NCBI GenBank assembly: GCA_041689775.1
Contig: JBDNFP010000016.1
Span: 1-33,465, forward strand
Reading direction: 5' to 3'
Source of the DNA: JBDNFP01 sp041689775
Lineage (GTDB): Bacteria; Bacteroidota; Bacteroidia; Cytophagales; Spirosomataceae
Length of the DNA stretch: 33,465 nt
This document shows positions 8,758-18,682 of the stretch, one piece after another; position 1 is the stretch's first letter; each line of letters starts with the position of its first letter. A program made the translations under genes and the position numbers. The notes beneath the pieces were generated by a model. The model was not told the origin of the DNA. It worked only from the letters and a program-made list of their open reading frames with translations, and did not search any database.

Positions 8758-10131
8758 TCAGACCGTCATGGCTGCCAGTAAATCTGCCTGTGTAATAATG
8801 TGAACGGCGTTGAGCTCGTCGCGCACGAGAAGAGCCTTGTTCTCCCGGTCAATGAGTGACGAGAGGGTATCTACGGTGCTATCAAGGGCAACGAACTTGA
8901 AAGGCTTATCCATCACTTCGGCCACGTTCTGTAAGCGTACTTCGGGTTCTTCGATGAGGCGGTGCAGAATCACCGAGTCAGTCAGGCTTCCTACCACTTC
9001 CCCTTCTGAATTCATAACCGGAATCTGAGAAATTCCTTCCCGGTTGAGTAAACAGATCGCGTCGACTACCTTCGAATTGGGAGATACCGTCATGAGGTTA
9101 CCCTGTCCGTTTTTTCGATTCACAATATCGCGGGCCGTGGCAAAGGTTCTTTCCAGAAACCCATGGTCTTTCATCCAAGTATCGTTGTAGATCTTATTGA
9201 GGTAGCGAGTACCGTGGTCGGGCAGAATAATTACCATTACATCGTCGTCTTTCAGGTGCTCACGGGCATATTCCAAAGCACCGTGTACCGCAGATCCGCA
9301 ACTCCAACCGATAAAAAGGCCCTCTTCGCGGGCCAGCCGGCGCGCCATGATGGCGGCATCTTTGTCGGTCACTTTTACAAAATGATCAATGACCGAGAAG
9401 TCTACGTTTTCTGGTAGGATATCCTCGCCGATACCTTCGGTTAGGTAAGGAAAAACCTCATTTTCATCGAAAATACCGGTTTCTTTATACTTTTTAAATA
9501 CGGATCCGTAGGTATCAATTCCCACGGTTACGACGCTTGAGTTTTGTTCTTTCAAAAACTTACTGGTACCACTGGCAGTACCTCCCGTACCTACCCCAAC
9601 ACCAAAGTGGGTAATTTTCCCCTCGGTTTGTTGCCATATTTCCGGCCCGGTAGTTTCATAGTGAGCCCGGGCGTTCGATGGGTTGTCGTATTGGTTGGGG
9701 TAAAACGAGTTAGGGATTTCGGCATTAAGCCGACGCGCCACCGAGTAGTAACTACGGGGATCGTTGGGGGCCACGTTGGTGGGGCATACTACCACCTCCG
9801 CTCCTACGGCGCGAAGTATATCAATTTTCTCCTGCGACTGCTTATCCGCCATTGTAAAAACACACTTATAGCCCTTGGCAATACCAACCAGGGCCAGCCC
9901 CATACCCGTGTTTCCACTGGTACCTTCAATGATGGTACCTCCTGGCCTTAATAATCCGTTTTTCTCGGCGTCTTCCACCATCCGGATCGCCATCCGGTCT
10001 TTTACCGAATTGCCGGGATTGAAATATTCTACCTTGACCAGTATGGTCCCTTTGATACCTTTATTGACGCGATTTAGCTGTACGAGTGGCGTATTGCCAA
10101 TGGTGTCGATTATTGATTTATAGTATTGCAT
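8758..10131 (-). CDS. Cystathionine beta-synthase (PLP enzyme with CBS domain pair)
   Basis: This PLP enzyme of the cysteine synthase/cystathionine beta-synthase family most likely condenses serine with homocysteine to cystathionine, the entry to transsulfuration. The catalytic core spans about 1-320. The Schiff-base lysine is near residue 44 (GNSVKDRMA), the substrate loop is EGTSGNTGMG, and the phosphate-binding loop is GVGTGGTASG. The C-terminal third carries two CBS repeats (about 345-457; SQIPVMNSEGEVVGSLTD is the end of the first). The 457-residue length with a CBS pair favours cystathionine beta-synthase over plain CysK, which is about 310 residues. There is no N-terminal heme domain. 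O-acetylserine sulfhydrylase activity cannot be excluded from sequence. The gene is monocistronic and ends against the hairpin. Confidence 0.9.
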   Translation of the reverse strand: MQYYKSIIDTIGNTPLVQLNRVNKGIKGTILVKVEYFNPGNSVKDRMAIRMVEDAEKNGLLRPGGTIIEGTSGNTGMGLALVGIAKGYKCVFTMADKQSQEKIDILRAVGAEVVVCPTNVAPNDPRSYYSVARRLNAEIPNSFYPNQYDNPSNARAHYETTGPEIWQQTEGKITHFGVGVGTGGTASGTSKFLKEQNSSVVTVGIDTYGSVFKKYKETGIFDENEVFPYLTEGIGEDILPENVDFSVIDHFVKVTDKDAAIMARRLAREEGLFIGWSCGSAVHGALEYAREHLKDDDVMVIILPDHGTRYLNKIYNDTWMKDHGFLERTFATARDIVNRKNGQGNLMTVSPNSKVVDAICLLNREGISQIPVMNSEGEVVGSLTDSVILHRLIEEPEVRLQNVAEVMDKPFKFVALDSTVDTLSSLIDRENKALLVRDELNAVHIITQADLLAAMTV

Positions 10132-10326
10132 AATCTAAATGATGAAGTTGTTTTCTGTAAATATAAATAATTTTTGAGTAACGTATGGTTCCTCTTAGAG
10201 ACCAACTAGTTAACATATCAGGGGGATGGAACAATTTTTGCAGAGTATATTGTGTTTAACTATTTGAAAGCGGAGTAACGTTTTTATGCAGCAAAATAGT
10301 GGTCTTACCCACATCAGGGAGAGTCA

Positions 10327-10334
10327 TATTTTTG
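10327..10334 (+). promoter_or_regulatory. Candidate -7 box upstream of the LolA-like gene
   Basis: TATTTTTG is an exact TAnnTTTG match 62 nt before the start codon at 10396, inside the 264-bp divergent gap behind the cystathionine beta-synthase gene. No clear -33 TTG lies at the expected distance. Nothing else coding or structured is apparent in 10132-10395. Confidence 0.3.
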
Positions 10335-10395
10335 GGTTACTATCCCCTCTTTTCTACGTCTTACTACTGTACCAAATTACCTACTGAACATAAAC

Positions 10396-11193
10396 ATGAA
10401 AAAACTCCTCGCAATAAGTAGCACACTTCTTTTTTGTACACTCATAAGTTTTGGCCAAAGTAAGCCGTCGGGAACCACTACGACCACGTCTACTTCCTCC
10501 ACTACCACCACCACGGTAAAAAATGACACCGTAACGGTAGATTCCGTTTTTTTAAAGTATTATAAAGCTACCGGTGGAATTGCTCTTTGGGATAGTCTCG
10601 AAACCTACACCATGAAGCGCTCCTATCGATCAGGCTCATCGGCCGACTATGATGCAGAAATCTTTGTTTCTATGGCAAACCAGGCCATGAGTAAGTCGAA
10701 GATTATTCTAAAGCGCAACTTTATCTATGGTGTCAAAGGTACCGATGGCTGGTTAAAAATCCCTCTTGGTAGCTATGATAAGGTGACAAAATATCAGGTA
10801 AAGGACCTCAGCCAAAATGAGCAGGAAAGCATGCGTCTCGAAATGTATGATTTACTTGTACCCTTCATTGATTACAAAGATCGTGGGCTGGTAGCAACTC
10901 TGGTAGGAACTGAGAAAATGGATACCACCAATGTCTATCAGGTGGAACTGCAAAATAAGCAAATAAAATATAACCTTTATTTTGGTGTAAAGACAGGATT
11001 ACTTCTGCGTGAAAAGGAAACCCAAGGTATGGAAGCAACTACTACGGACTACGGGAAGTACGTGAAGTCGAAGTTCGGAATTATGTACCCTTCTGTATTG
11101 ACAATTACCAGCAGTAAGGATAAGAACAAAGTAGCGGTTACTTCCGAACTGATGATTAATGAAAAAATAGACCCGGAGGCCTTCAAGCGGTAA
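10396..11193 (+). CDS. Secreted LolA-like (outer membrane lipoprotein-sorting type) protein
   Basis: The 265-residue protein has a signal peptide (MKKLLAISSTLLFCTLISFGQ), then a Thr/Ser-rich stretch at about residues 26-40, with two runs of Thr broken by Ser. The mature domain starts VDSVFLKYYKATGGIALWDS, a pattern of the LolA/RseB-like fold in which an N-terminal helix is followed by a curved beta sheet. Later strands (GVKGTDGWLKIPLG, YNLYFGVKTGLLLREKE) fit the same family. It is much less similar to canonical LolA than the protein at 926-1573, so a role as a second lipoprotein or lipid carrier is only an inference. It precedes the TamB/TamA-like pair on the same strand but is separated from it by a hairpin and 185 bp. 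Confidence 0.6.
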   Translation: MKKLLAISSTLLFCTLISFGQSKPSGTTTTTSTSSTTTTTVKNDTVTVDSVFLKYYKATGGIALWDSLETYTMKRSYRSGSSADYDAEIFVSMANQAMSKSKIILKRNFIYGVKGTDGWLKIPLGSYDKVTKYQVKDLSQNEQESMRLEMYDLLVPFIDYKDRGLVATLVGTEKMDTTNVYQVELQNKQIKYNLYFGVKTGLLLREKETQGMEATTTDYGKYVKSKFGIMYPSVLTITSSKDKNKVAVTSELMINEKIDPEAFKR

Positions 11194-11214
11194 AACATCA
11201 GTACTACACAGATG

Positions 11215-11251
11215 GGTGGTTGTAAAGAGAGATAATCTTTTTACAACCACC
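11215..11251 (+). terminator. Hairpin after the LolA-like gene
   Basis: GGTGGTTGTAAA at 11215-11226 is exactly complementary to TTTACAACCACC at 11240-11251, with a 13-nt loop containing a short further pairing (AAAGA/TCTTT). It lies 22 nt past the stop codon and before the start of tamB, so it probably ends the upstream transcript. A downstream T-run is weak. Confidence 0.55.
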
Positions 11252-11328
11252 TAATGCTTTGACCGCCAAAGTAAGATATGCCCAAAACTTCTTACCGCAC
11301 AAAACACAAACAAACCAAACGAAGTCTT

Positions 11329-11336
11329 TACTTTTA
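11329..11336 (+). promoter_or_regulatory. Candidate -7 box upstream of tamB
   Basis: TACTTTTA matches TAnnTTTG at all but the last base and ends 43 nt before the ATG at 11379. This placement supports 11379 as the real tamB start and the preceding open stretch as untranslated leader. Confidence 0.3.
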
Positions 11337-11378
11337 GACTTAACTTCCGAAAGTCATTATTCTGACAATCGAACCTTT

Positions 11379-14300
11379 ATGAGGAAAGCAATAACCGTAT
11401 TGGCTATCATTTTTCTTGTACTTATCCTGGTGGTAGGTGGGCTGTTTTGGGGGCTTCAAACCCCTGCCGGGCAGAACTTCCTTACCCGACAGGCTACTTC
11501 CTACCTCCGTAAAAAACTTGATACCCGGCTCGATATTCGAAGTATTCGCTTCGATATTCCCGACTGGATTGTGATGGAAGGGGTCTATGTAGAGGATAAA
11601 ACTGGCGATACCCTGATAGCCGGCGAGCGTCTGTATGTCAATATGGATATGCTGGGTCTACTGAAAGGTACAGTAGGGATCAATAGTGTGGAGTTGGAAA
11701 ATATCCGGTTGAAGGTAAACCGAACCCTGCCCGACACGACTTTTAATTTTCAATTCATTATTGATGCCTTCGACAGTGGAGAACCAACTCCGGTGGATAC
11801 TACCAGCGCTCCGTTGGAAATGCGGCTGAACGAAATTAAACTAAAACGAGTACACCTTACCTATAAAGATGCAGTATTAGGCACTGATGCCGACGCGGTA
11901 CTTCCCAATGCGCGGGTGCTATTCAGTAAGTTCAATCCAACGCTTTCGCAGTACCATCCCGCCAGTATTGTTTTAAACGGCGCTCGGGTAGACCTACGCT
12001 TGTACGAAGCTACCACCACAGAAGAGCTTTCGACGACTGTTACCCGTGATCCGCCTGATACTCTGGACGTGAAACTAGGAGTATTAGACGTACGAGATCT
12101 GAACTTCAACTTCTCGGACGAAGTATCTGGGCTCACCAACGGTATACAGTTGGGTCGTTTAGCTGGTCGAGTGGAGCATACCTATCTGGGTAGCCAACAT
12201 GTATCCATTCACGATGTTCTTCTTGAAAATACCACCGCGTTTGTCGAGTTTTCCAAGCAAACGAATCCTGATAAAACCGCCAAAGCTAAGCCCGAACCTT
12301 CGGCAATCGAAGCACCAGGCTGGACGGTTCTGGTTGGTTCGCTGAACCTTGTCAATAATAAGGTACGATTCGATGACTTTAACGAGCCCCGACAACCCAA
12401 AGGGCTCGACTATGCTCACTTGGGTATCATGGATCTGACGGCAGACCTTAAAGATTTTGTGTATAGCACAGACAATATTACCGGAAGGCTCGAAAAGGGA
12501 AGTTTCCGGGAGCAAAGCGGTTTTGAATTACGGCGGGCGCAGGCGGTCTTTGGCTATACTCCCACCGAAACCTATCTGCGAGATATGTATATTCAGACTC
12601 CTTCCACGATCCTACGGAATGATTTGTTGCTACGATATAAAAGTCAGGAACAACTAACCGACGATCCCGGTAAGGCCCGGATAAATCTGAAACTTGATAA
12701 CAGTCAGCTGGCATATAGTGATGTGCTACTACTCGTGCCTGATCTGAAAGATACCCCTCCCTTTAACAAAAAACCCAAGGGTATACTCAAAGGAGACGCA
12801 TTTCTAACCGGAACCGTTGACAACCTACAAGTATCCAAAGCTCGTTTTAGTACTTTGGACGGAACCGTGGTGAGTGCCACGGGGCGAATTAGAGGTCTGC
12901 CCGATACGGAGAAGCTAGCCCTTGACATCAAAATAGCGGAGATGACAACTACCCGCGAAGACTTATTGCAGATGGTACCTGACAGCATGATTCCTTCCAG
13001 TGTGGAACTACCCGAAAAGTTGATAGTCAAAGGGATGGTGAAGGGTACTTTGCAGAACCTGACCATGGATGCTCAGATCGAAACGTCACTTGGAAACGGA
13101 ACGTTTGCCGGAAATATAAAAAATGCGACCGATACCCGCACGGCTGCTTACAAAAGCCAGCTAAGTTTCGATGCATTTGATATGGGGAAGCTCCTCAAAC
13201 AACCCGCTGAGCAGTTGGGTACGCTCACTCTTACCACCGAAGTAGAGGGGGTTGGGCTGGACCCGGCTACGATGGAGGCGCGCCTCAACGGTACGGTAGA
13301 GAGTGCTTCTATTCTGGGATATGAGTACAATAATCTTGTTTTGAACGGTACGGTTGATAAAGGCCTGACGGATTTCGCCGCCGATTTGAATGATAACAAT
13401 ATTGATATTAAGCTACGAGGTAAGGCCAATATCTCGGGTGAATACCCTACCATGAACGCAACGGCCGATATTACCCGCCTCAACCTCAAAAACCTGAACC
13501 TGTACGCTGACCCACTCGGTGTTCAGGGACGCATCGTGGTCAACATGACTTCTACGAACCCTGCGAATCCGCTCGGGGAGATTGGGATCAGAAATTTAGT
13601 ACTCAATAAAAATGATACGATTGCTCGTTTAGATAGCGTTAAGGTGCAGTTTTCTACCCCCGATAGTACCAAACTCGCCTTGATTGAGACTTCTTTCTTG
13701 AAAGCACGACTGAGTGGCAACTATGACTATGCGCAATTGGGGGATATCGTATTGACGGAGGTTAACAAATACTTTGTGACTCCGGATATAACCTACACTC
13801 CGATTAGCACACCTTACGATTTACAGCTTGACGCCCGGGTTGCCAATCATCCGGTGATACAATTATTTACACCCGCTCTTACCCAAATGGATACCGTTCG
13901 GCTGGTGGCTCGGCTGGATAGCCGTCGTGATACTACGCTCAGTTTATCTTTTGCAATGCCGCTGCTCGAATACGACAGCATCCATACCGATGAGGCGTAT
14001 GTAACGATGGCCGGAATAGATAATATTGCTACGTTTTCCGGCAACATAGGAAAGATCGAAACAGAAAGTTTTCGGGTCCAAAAAGCATCGTTGGAAGGTA
14101 CCGTGGACGAAAGTAACGCGCTGTTTAACCTAATGGTGAGAGACTCTATTAATGCTCCGAGGCACAGGGTTGCCGCCGGGCTCACCTACGCTGATAGTGC
14201 CTATCGTTTTTCCCTCCGCGATCAGTTATTATTAGACTACAAAACATGGCAGACCGATCCATCCGGATACATACAGTACGGAGCAAAGGGATTATTGGCC

Positions 14301-16310
14301 CGGCAGTTTGGTATCCAACGCCAGAACCAGGGCATTACCGTCAATTCTCTTACCGATGAGTCCAACGGCCCCATTGGTATTATGCTGGATAGTGTTTCTA
14401 TCGGGCAGTTTGTGACTCTGGTAACGCAGGACTCTACCCTAGTGAGCGGTAAAATGGATGGAGATATAGTACTGAGAAACTACATGGATACACCAATGTT
14501 TGCCGGAGATCTTTTCGTCAAGAATCTGGCCGTTACCCAGATTCTGATTGGTGATCTGGATATGCACGCTACCAACGAAAAACCAAACCGGATAACCCTT
14601 GACGCGAACCTAAGCAGTAATCTCAACGACCTGAGCTTTGGGGGAGATTATATTACCAAGGGCGCGGAGGAGCTTAATTTTAACCTCACTATCCGGAAGT
14701 TGGGAGCGAAGACGATTGAGGCATTTAGCTTTGGGGAACTTCGTAAAGCCCGGGGTAGTATTTCCGGGCAGGCTACCATTCGGGGTACGGCGGATAGTCC
14801 CCTGCTCAATGGGCAGATGAAGTTTAATGATGTGGCCTTTGACATCACCCAGTTAAGTGCCCGGTATCGCCTCAATGGGCAATCCATCAACTTTAAAGGG
14901 CAGGAGTTGCTATTCTCTAAATTCATTATTGAAGATTCTCTGAACCAAAAACTGGAAGTCAATGGTAGTGTATCCATCGCTACCTTACCTGATGTGGGGT
15001 ATGACCTGACGATCCGGGCTAATGAATTTACAGTCCTGAATGCGACTCGAAAGGATAATGATTATTTCTACGGAAAAGGAATCATAGACGCGGTACTTAG
15101 TATCAAAGGACGAGGAACCGAGTCGGTGATTGACGGTACGATCAAGCTTCGTTCGGGTAGTGATATTACCGTCTTGTTCCCCGATGACGCTGAGGGCGCG
15201 GGCTCCACCGAAGGAATCGTGAAGTTTATTGACGTGAGTGACTCGACCTCTTCGGCTCAGATGGCTGCCAGCGACGAGATTGATACTGGTTTGAAAATAG
15301 ACTATATCTCAGAAATGTCCCTCAATATAGAAGCTGATGACGAATCTCAGCTTACGATTATACTGGACGAACTCAACGGCGATAACATCAAGGTCAGAGG
15401 TAATGCGCAGCTGAACACGGGAATTGCTCCCAACGGACAATTGTATTTGCTGGGGTTGTATGAGCTTACCGAAGGTTCCTATGACCTGACGTTTGAGGTA
15501 CTCAAAAAGCAGTTTAAGATTCAGAAAGGAAGTCAGATTCTGTGGACCGGTGACCCTATGCAGGCGGAGGTCGATATTACCGCCGTCTACACGGTCGATG
15601 CCGACCTCACTGCTATTGGTGCCACCGAGACGGCCTTCGGAAAAATTCCACTAGATGTGAAACTGAAAATCAACGGAAATCTGATGAGTCCGGTGGTAAC
15701 CTTTGATATCGTAGTTTCTGGTCGGATGAACGAAGATGATGCCAAGAAGATTGAACAAAGTAATGTCCTTTCTAACCTCCGGAACAGTACCGCCGAGCTA
15801 AACAAACAAGTATTTGCACTTCTAGTGTTGAACCGATTCATCAGCGAGCAATCTACGGGAGGATCTAATTCGAGCCTTAACGCCGAAGCAATCGCCCGTC
15901 AGAGCGTGAGCCAGTTACTGAGTGATCAACTTAACTTACTAGCGTCTGACCTGATCAAAGGGGTCAACGTTAACTTTAACCTCAACTCTACCGCCGAAGG
16001 TACCACCGCTCGTACTGACCTGAGTGTTGGCCTTAGTAAGGCTTTCCTAAACGATCGTTTGACGGTATCAGTGGGGCGTAATTTTGAGTTAGAAAATACC
16101 GGCGGATCGGGAGAAGCTTCCACGGAGATATTTGATAACGTAGCCGTTAACTACGCCTTGACGAAAGATGGACGCTATCTGTTCCGGGCCTACCGTAAGA
16201 ACCAGTATCAGGCCGTACTGCAAGGGTTTATCGTAGAAACCGGACTTAGCTTCATTATCACGCTCGACTATGATTATTTTCGGGAGTTATTTCAAAAGCA
16301 ATTACAATGA
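11379..16310 (+). CDS. tamB: TamB-family translocation/assembly module protein
   Basis: TamB is an inner-membrane-anchored, periplasm-spanning AsmA-like protein that works with a TamA-type barrel in outer membrane assembly and, in proteobacteria, in bridging phospholipids to the outer membrane. From the ATG used here it is 1,643 residues, longer than E. coli TamB (about 1,260). A membrane anchor at residues 4-25 (AITVLAIIFLVLILVVGGLF) is followed by AsmA-like repeats (LDIRSIRFDIPDW) and long beta-rich stretches. The TamB C-terminal domain (about 1250-1640) includes GIAPNGQLYLLGLYELTEGSYDL and VSVGRNFELE. The reading frame opens upstream with a TTG at 11259, but that would put 40 polar residues before the anchor. 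The stop overlaps the next gene by 4 bp, so the two are translationally coupled. Confidence 0.92.
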   Translation: MRKAITVLAIIFLVLILVVGGLFWGLQTPAGQNFLTRQATSYLRKKLDTRLDIRSIRFDIPDWIVMEGVYVEDKTGDTLIAGERLYVNMDMLGLLKGTVGINSVELENIRLKVNRTLPDTTFNFQFIIDAFDSGEPTPVDTTSAPLEMRLNEIKLKRVHLTYKDAVLGTDADAVLPNARVLFSKFNPTLSQYHPASIVLNGARVDLRLYEATTTEELSTTVTRDPPDTLDVKLGVLDVRDLNFNFSDEVSGLTNGIQLGRLAGRVEHTYLGSQHVSIHDVLLENTTAFVEFSKQTNPDKTAKAKPEPSAIEAPGWTVLVGSLNLVNNKVRFDDFNEPRQPKGLDYAHLGIMDLTADLKDFVYSTDNITGRLEKGSFREQSGFELRRAQAVFGYTPTETYLRDMYIQTPSTILRNDLLLRYKSQEQLTDDPGKARINLKLDNSQLAYSDVLLLVPDLKDTPPFNKKPKGILKGDAFLTGTVDNLQVSKARFSTLDGTVVSATGRIRGLPDTEKLALDIKIAEMTTTREDLLQMVPDSMIPSSVELPEKLIVKGMVKGTLQNLTMDAQIETSLGNGTFAGNIKNATDTRTAAYKSQLSFDAFDMGKLLKQPAEQLGTLTLTTEVEGVGLDPATMEARLNGTVESASILGYEYNNLVLNGTVDKGLTDFAADLNDNNIDIKLRGKANISGEYPTMNATADITRLNLKNLNLYADPLGVQGRIVVNMTSTNPANPLGEIGIRNLVLNKNDTIARLDSVKVQFSTPDSTKLALIETSFLKARLSGNYDYAQLGDIVLTEVNKYFVTPDITYTPISTPYDLQLDARVANHPVIQLFTPALTQMDTVRLVARLDSRRDTTLSLSFAMPLLEYDSIHTDEAYVTMAGIDNIATFSGNIGKIETESFRVQKASLEGTVDESNALFNLMVRDSINAPRHRVAAGLTYADSAYRFSLRDQLLLDYKTWQTDPSGYIQYGAKGLLARQFGIQRQNQGITVNSLTDESNGPIGIMLDSVSIGQFVTLVTQDSTLVSGKMDGDIVLRNYMDTPMFAGDLFVKNLAVTQILIGDLDMHATNEKPNRITLDANLSSNLNDLSFGGDYITKGAEELNFNLTIRKLGAKTIEAFSFGELRKARGSISGQATIRGTADSPLLNGQMKFNDVAFDITQLSARYRLNGQSINFKGQELLFSKFIIEDSLNQKLEVNGSVSIATLPDVGYDLTIRANEFTVLNATRKDNDYFYGKGIIDAVLSIKGRGTESVIDGTIKLRSGSDITVLFPDDAEGAGSTEGIVKFIDVSDSTSSAQMAASDEIDTGLKIDYISEMSLNIEADDESQLTIILDELNGDNIKVRGNAQLNTGIAPNGQLYLLGLYELTEGSYDLTFEVLKKQFKIQKGSQILWTGDPMQAEVDITAVYTVDADLTAIGATETAFGKIPLDVKLKINGNLMSPVVTFDIVVSGRMNEDDAKKIEQSNVLSNLRNSTAELNKQVFALLVLNRFISEQSTGGSNSSLNAEAIARQSVSQLLSDQLNLLASDLIKGVNVNFNLNSTAEGTTARTDLSVGLSKAFLNDRLTVSVGRNFELENTGGSGEASTEIFDNVAVNYALTKDGRYLFRAYRKNQYQAVLQGFIVETGLSFIITLDYDYFRELFQKQLQ

Positions 16311-18652
16311 GAATAGCCATACTATACATTTTATTGGTAGGTTTTATCGCAGGAGGATGCTCGGTGTCACGCCGCATACCGCCGGGCGAAAGCCTCTACG
16401 TGGGGGCAAGTGTAGAAATGATTCCTGACTCGGCGGCTAAAAAAGAGATAGCTACTTTGGGCGATGAACTGCCTGGACTACTACGCCCAACGCCGAACGC
16501 AGTCCTTTTCAGCTTCCCCTATAAAGTCTGGCTGTACTACGCCGTGGGAGAACCTCGAAAGGAGAAGGGGTTTCGTAACTGGTTCCGGAAAAAATTTGGG
16601 GAGCCCCCTGTTCTGGCTAGTCAGCGGGTCGTGACCGCGAATGCTGAAATTCTGACGGCCTACATGCAAAATCAAGGGTACTTCCGGTCGGAAGCAATGG
16701 GCTCGCTGGTTGAAAATGAAAATCGAACGGCCGTTGCTAAGTACAAAGCCTACGTTAAGCCCAGGTACTACATCAACGAAGTTAACTTTGTGGCGAAAGA
16801 CACGCTTAAAAAGTTTGATCAGGCATTTCTGGCCGCTAAGAAAGATACCTACCTGAAAAAGGGTGAGCCTTACCGACTGGAAAGAATCGAATCAGAGCGA
16901 GGACGGGTCGATGCGCAGTTAAAAGGGAAAGGGTACTACTATTTTAACCCTGACTATCTGATTGCGAAGGTTGACTCTACCATTGGTAAGCGGGAGGTAA
17001 ATATGTACCTCGAAGTAAAATCTACCACTTCCCAAATCGCCCTGAAACAGTACTACATCCGGGACATTTTTGTCTATTCCAATTACGATGCGCTAACCCT
17101 GGACACCCTGGCAGCGCAGGTGCAGCTACGAAGTGGCCTCAAAATAATAGACCCCAAAGGAGAATACCGCGCCCGGATTTTTGACGATGCCATCGGGTTC
17201 AACCGGGGAAGCATGTACGATAGAGTGGTGCACGATGTGTCGTTGTCTCGCCTCATCAACCTAAAAAACTTTAAATTTGTCAAAAATCGCTTTGAGTTGG
17301 TTCCCCGTTCCGACTCTGCCTTACTGGATGTATTTTACTACCTGAGCCCGATTAAGAAGAAATCACTGAGGGCGGAGCTTAGCGGAGTCACCAAGTCAAA
17401 CAACCTGGCGGGTTCGCAGCTCGATTTGTCATGGAGTAACCGTAACTTATTTCGGGGAGCGGAGTACCTGCGCCTGAGCGCCAATGGTGGTATTGACTTT
17501 CAGGTAGGGGGTGATAACGGAAGTCAGTTCAACAACGATTTTATACGCTTTAATACCACGGGATCTTTATCGTTTCCCCGCTTTATTATACCCTTTTACA
17601 AACCTAATCCGGCCGTAAACCAGTCGCTCCCGCAGAGTATACTGACGGCAGGCTACGAAAGTCTGACCCAACGAGGGCTTTTCACACAAACGTCCCTCCG
17701 TGGCGATTGGGGCTACGTGTGGCGCCGAAATCAGGAAGTAGAGCACTCTTTTACTCCCTTTGGCCTGAACTTAATTAAGCCCAAGAATATAAGTGAGGCC
17801 TTTGTTAATAAGATCTTTGAAAGTACCAACCCGGCCGATCTACTCCGCTTTTTGCGTATTCTGGAAAACCGCCTTATTCTCGAAGCATTCTATACGATCT
17901 CATATAAGCCTACACCCAAGCCCTATTCCAAGAATCAGTTTCTGATAAGCGGAGGAATTGATATAGCCGGAAACCTGGCGGGGCTTATTGATAAAAATCT
18001 GGGAGGAAACGGTGGACAGCTATTCGGTATTCCGTTTGAGCAATTTGCCCGCTTCGACGGGGAAGCACGTTACTACCGCGACATTTCCCCTACGCTTCGC
18101 TGGGCTAATCGCTTTGTGGGAGGCTTAGGTATACCTTACGGAAACTCTAAATTCCTGCCGCAGTTTAAGCAGTATTTTGCCGGGGGTAGCACTGGTATCC
18201 GTGCTTTTCGGGCGCGTACGCTGGGGCCGGGGGCCTACTACGCCGACTCCGTAACGAGAACTATATTTGGAAACAGCTCTTTTGGTGACGTAAAGCTGGA
18301 AATTAATTCGGAACTCCGGATCAAATTTAACTCGCTGATCAACGGAGCCTTGTTTGTGGATGCCGGAAACATCTGGACCTACAACTACAACGAAGACTCG
18401 TTCTACGGACCCGAAGCGGTATTTTCAAAAGACTTTTACAAGCAGGTAGCCGTTGGTGGTGGTATTGGTCTGCGGCTCGACTTCTCGTTCTTGGTCTTCC
18501 GTATCGATCTGGCGGCACCATTTCGAAAGCCGTGGTACCCCTTCCTGGAAACCCCTCGAAACGCGTGGGTATTCAACGAATTTAATCTCCGGAGTAAAGA
18601 GTGGAGGAGAGAGAACCTGGTGCTGAACATTGCCGTAGCTTATCCGTTCTAG
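16307..18652 (+). CDS. BamA/TamA-family outer membrane lipoprotein (TamL type)
   Basis: This is an Omp85-superfamily barrel, the presumed outer membrane partner of the TamB encoded just upstream. The 781-residue protein starts with a lipoprotein signal (MRIAILYILLVGFIAGGC), putting the lipidated cysteine at residue 18. Canonical TamA and BamA have an ordinary signal peptide, while lipidated versions in Bacteroidota have been called TamL. POTRA-like segments occupy about 120-330 (YYINEVNFVAKDTLKKFDQ). The barrel contains FRGAEYLRLSANGG, the loop-6-type motif GGSTGIRAFRARTLGPG and a terminal phenylalanine (VAYPF), the usual barrel assembly signal. The ATGA overlap with tamB shows co-expression. 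Confidence 0.9.
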   Translation: MRIAILYILLVGFIAGGCSVSRRIPPGESLYVGASVEMIPDSAAKKEIATLGDELPGLLRPTPNAVLFSFPYKVWLYYAVGEPRKEKGFRNWFRKKFGEPPVLASQRVVTANAEILTAYMQNQGYFRSEAMGSLVENENRTAVAKYKAYVKPRYYINEVNFVAKDTLKKFDQAFLAAKKDTYLKKGEPYRLERIESERGRVDAQLKGKGYYYFNPDYLIAKVDSTIGKREVNMYLEVKSTTSQIALKQYYIRDIFVYSNYDALTLDTLAAQVQLRSGLKIIDPKGEYRARIFDDAIGFNRGSMYDRVVHDVSLSRLINLKNFKFVKNRFELVPRSDSALLDVFYYLSPIKKKSLRAELSGVTKSNNLAGSQLDLSWSNRNLFRGAEYLRLSANGGIDFQVGGDNGSQFNNDFIRFNTTGSLSFPRFIIPFYKPNPAVNQSLPQSILTAGYESLTQRGLFTQTSLRGDWGYVWRRNQEVEHSFTPFGLNLIKPKNISEAFVNKIFESTNPADLLRFLRILENRLILEAFYTISYKPTPKPYSKNQFLISGGIDIAGNLAGLIDKNLGGNGGQLFGIPFEQFARFDGEARYYRDISPTLRWANRFVGGLGIPYGNSKFLPQFKQYFAGGSTGIRAFRARTLGPGAYYADSVTRTIFGNSSFGDVKLEINSELRIKFNSLINGALFVDAGNIWTYNYNEDSFYGPEAVFSKDFYKQVAVGGGIGLRLDFSFLVFRIDLAAPFRKPWYPFLETPRNAWVFNEFNLRSKEWRRENLVLNIAVAYPF

Positions 18653-18682
18653 GAGACCAGCTACGGCCCATTTTCTTTATTT

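Noticed and set aside
11259..11378. 40-codon N-terminal extension of TamB from a TTG
   Set aside because: It would bury the membrane anchor behind polar residues, and a -7-like box lies inside it; the ATG at 11379 gives a clean anchor.
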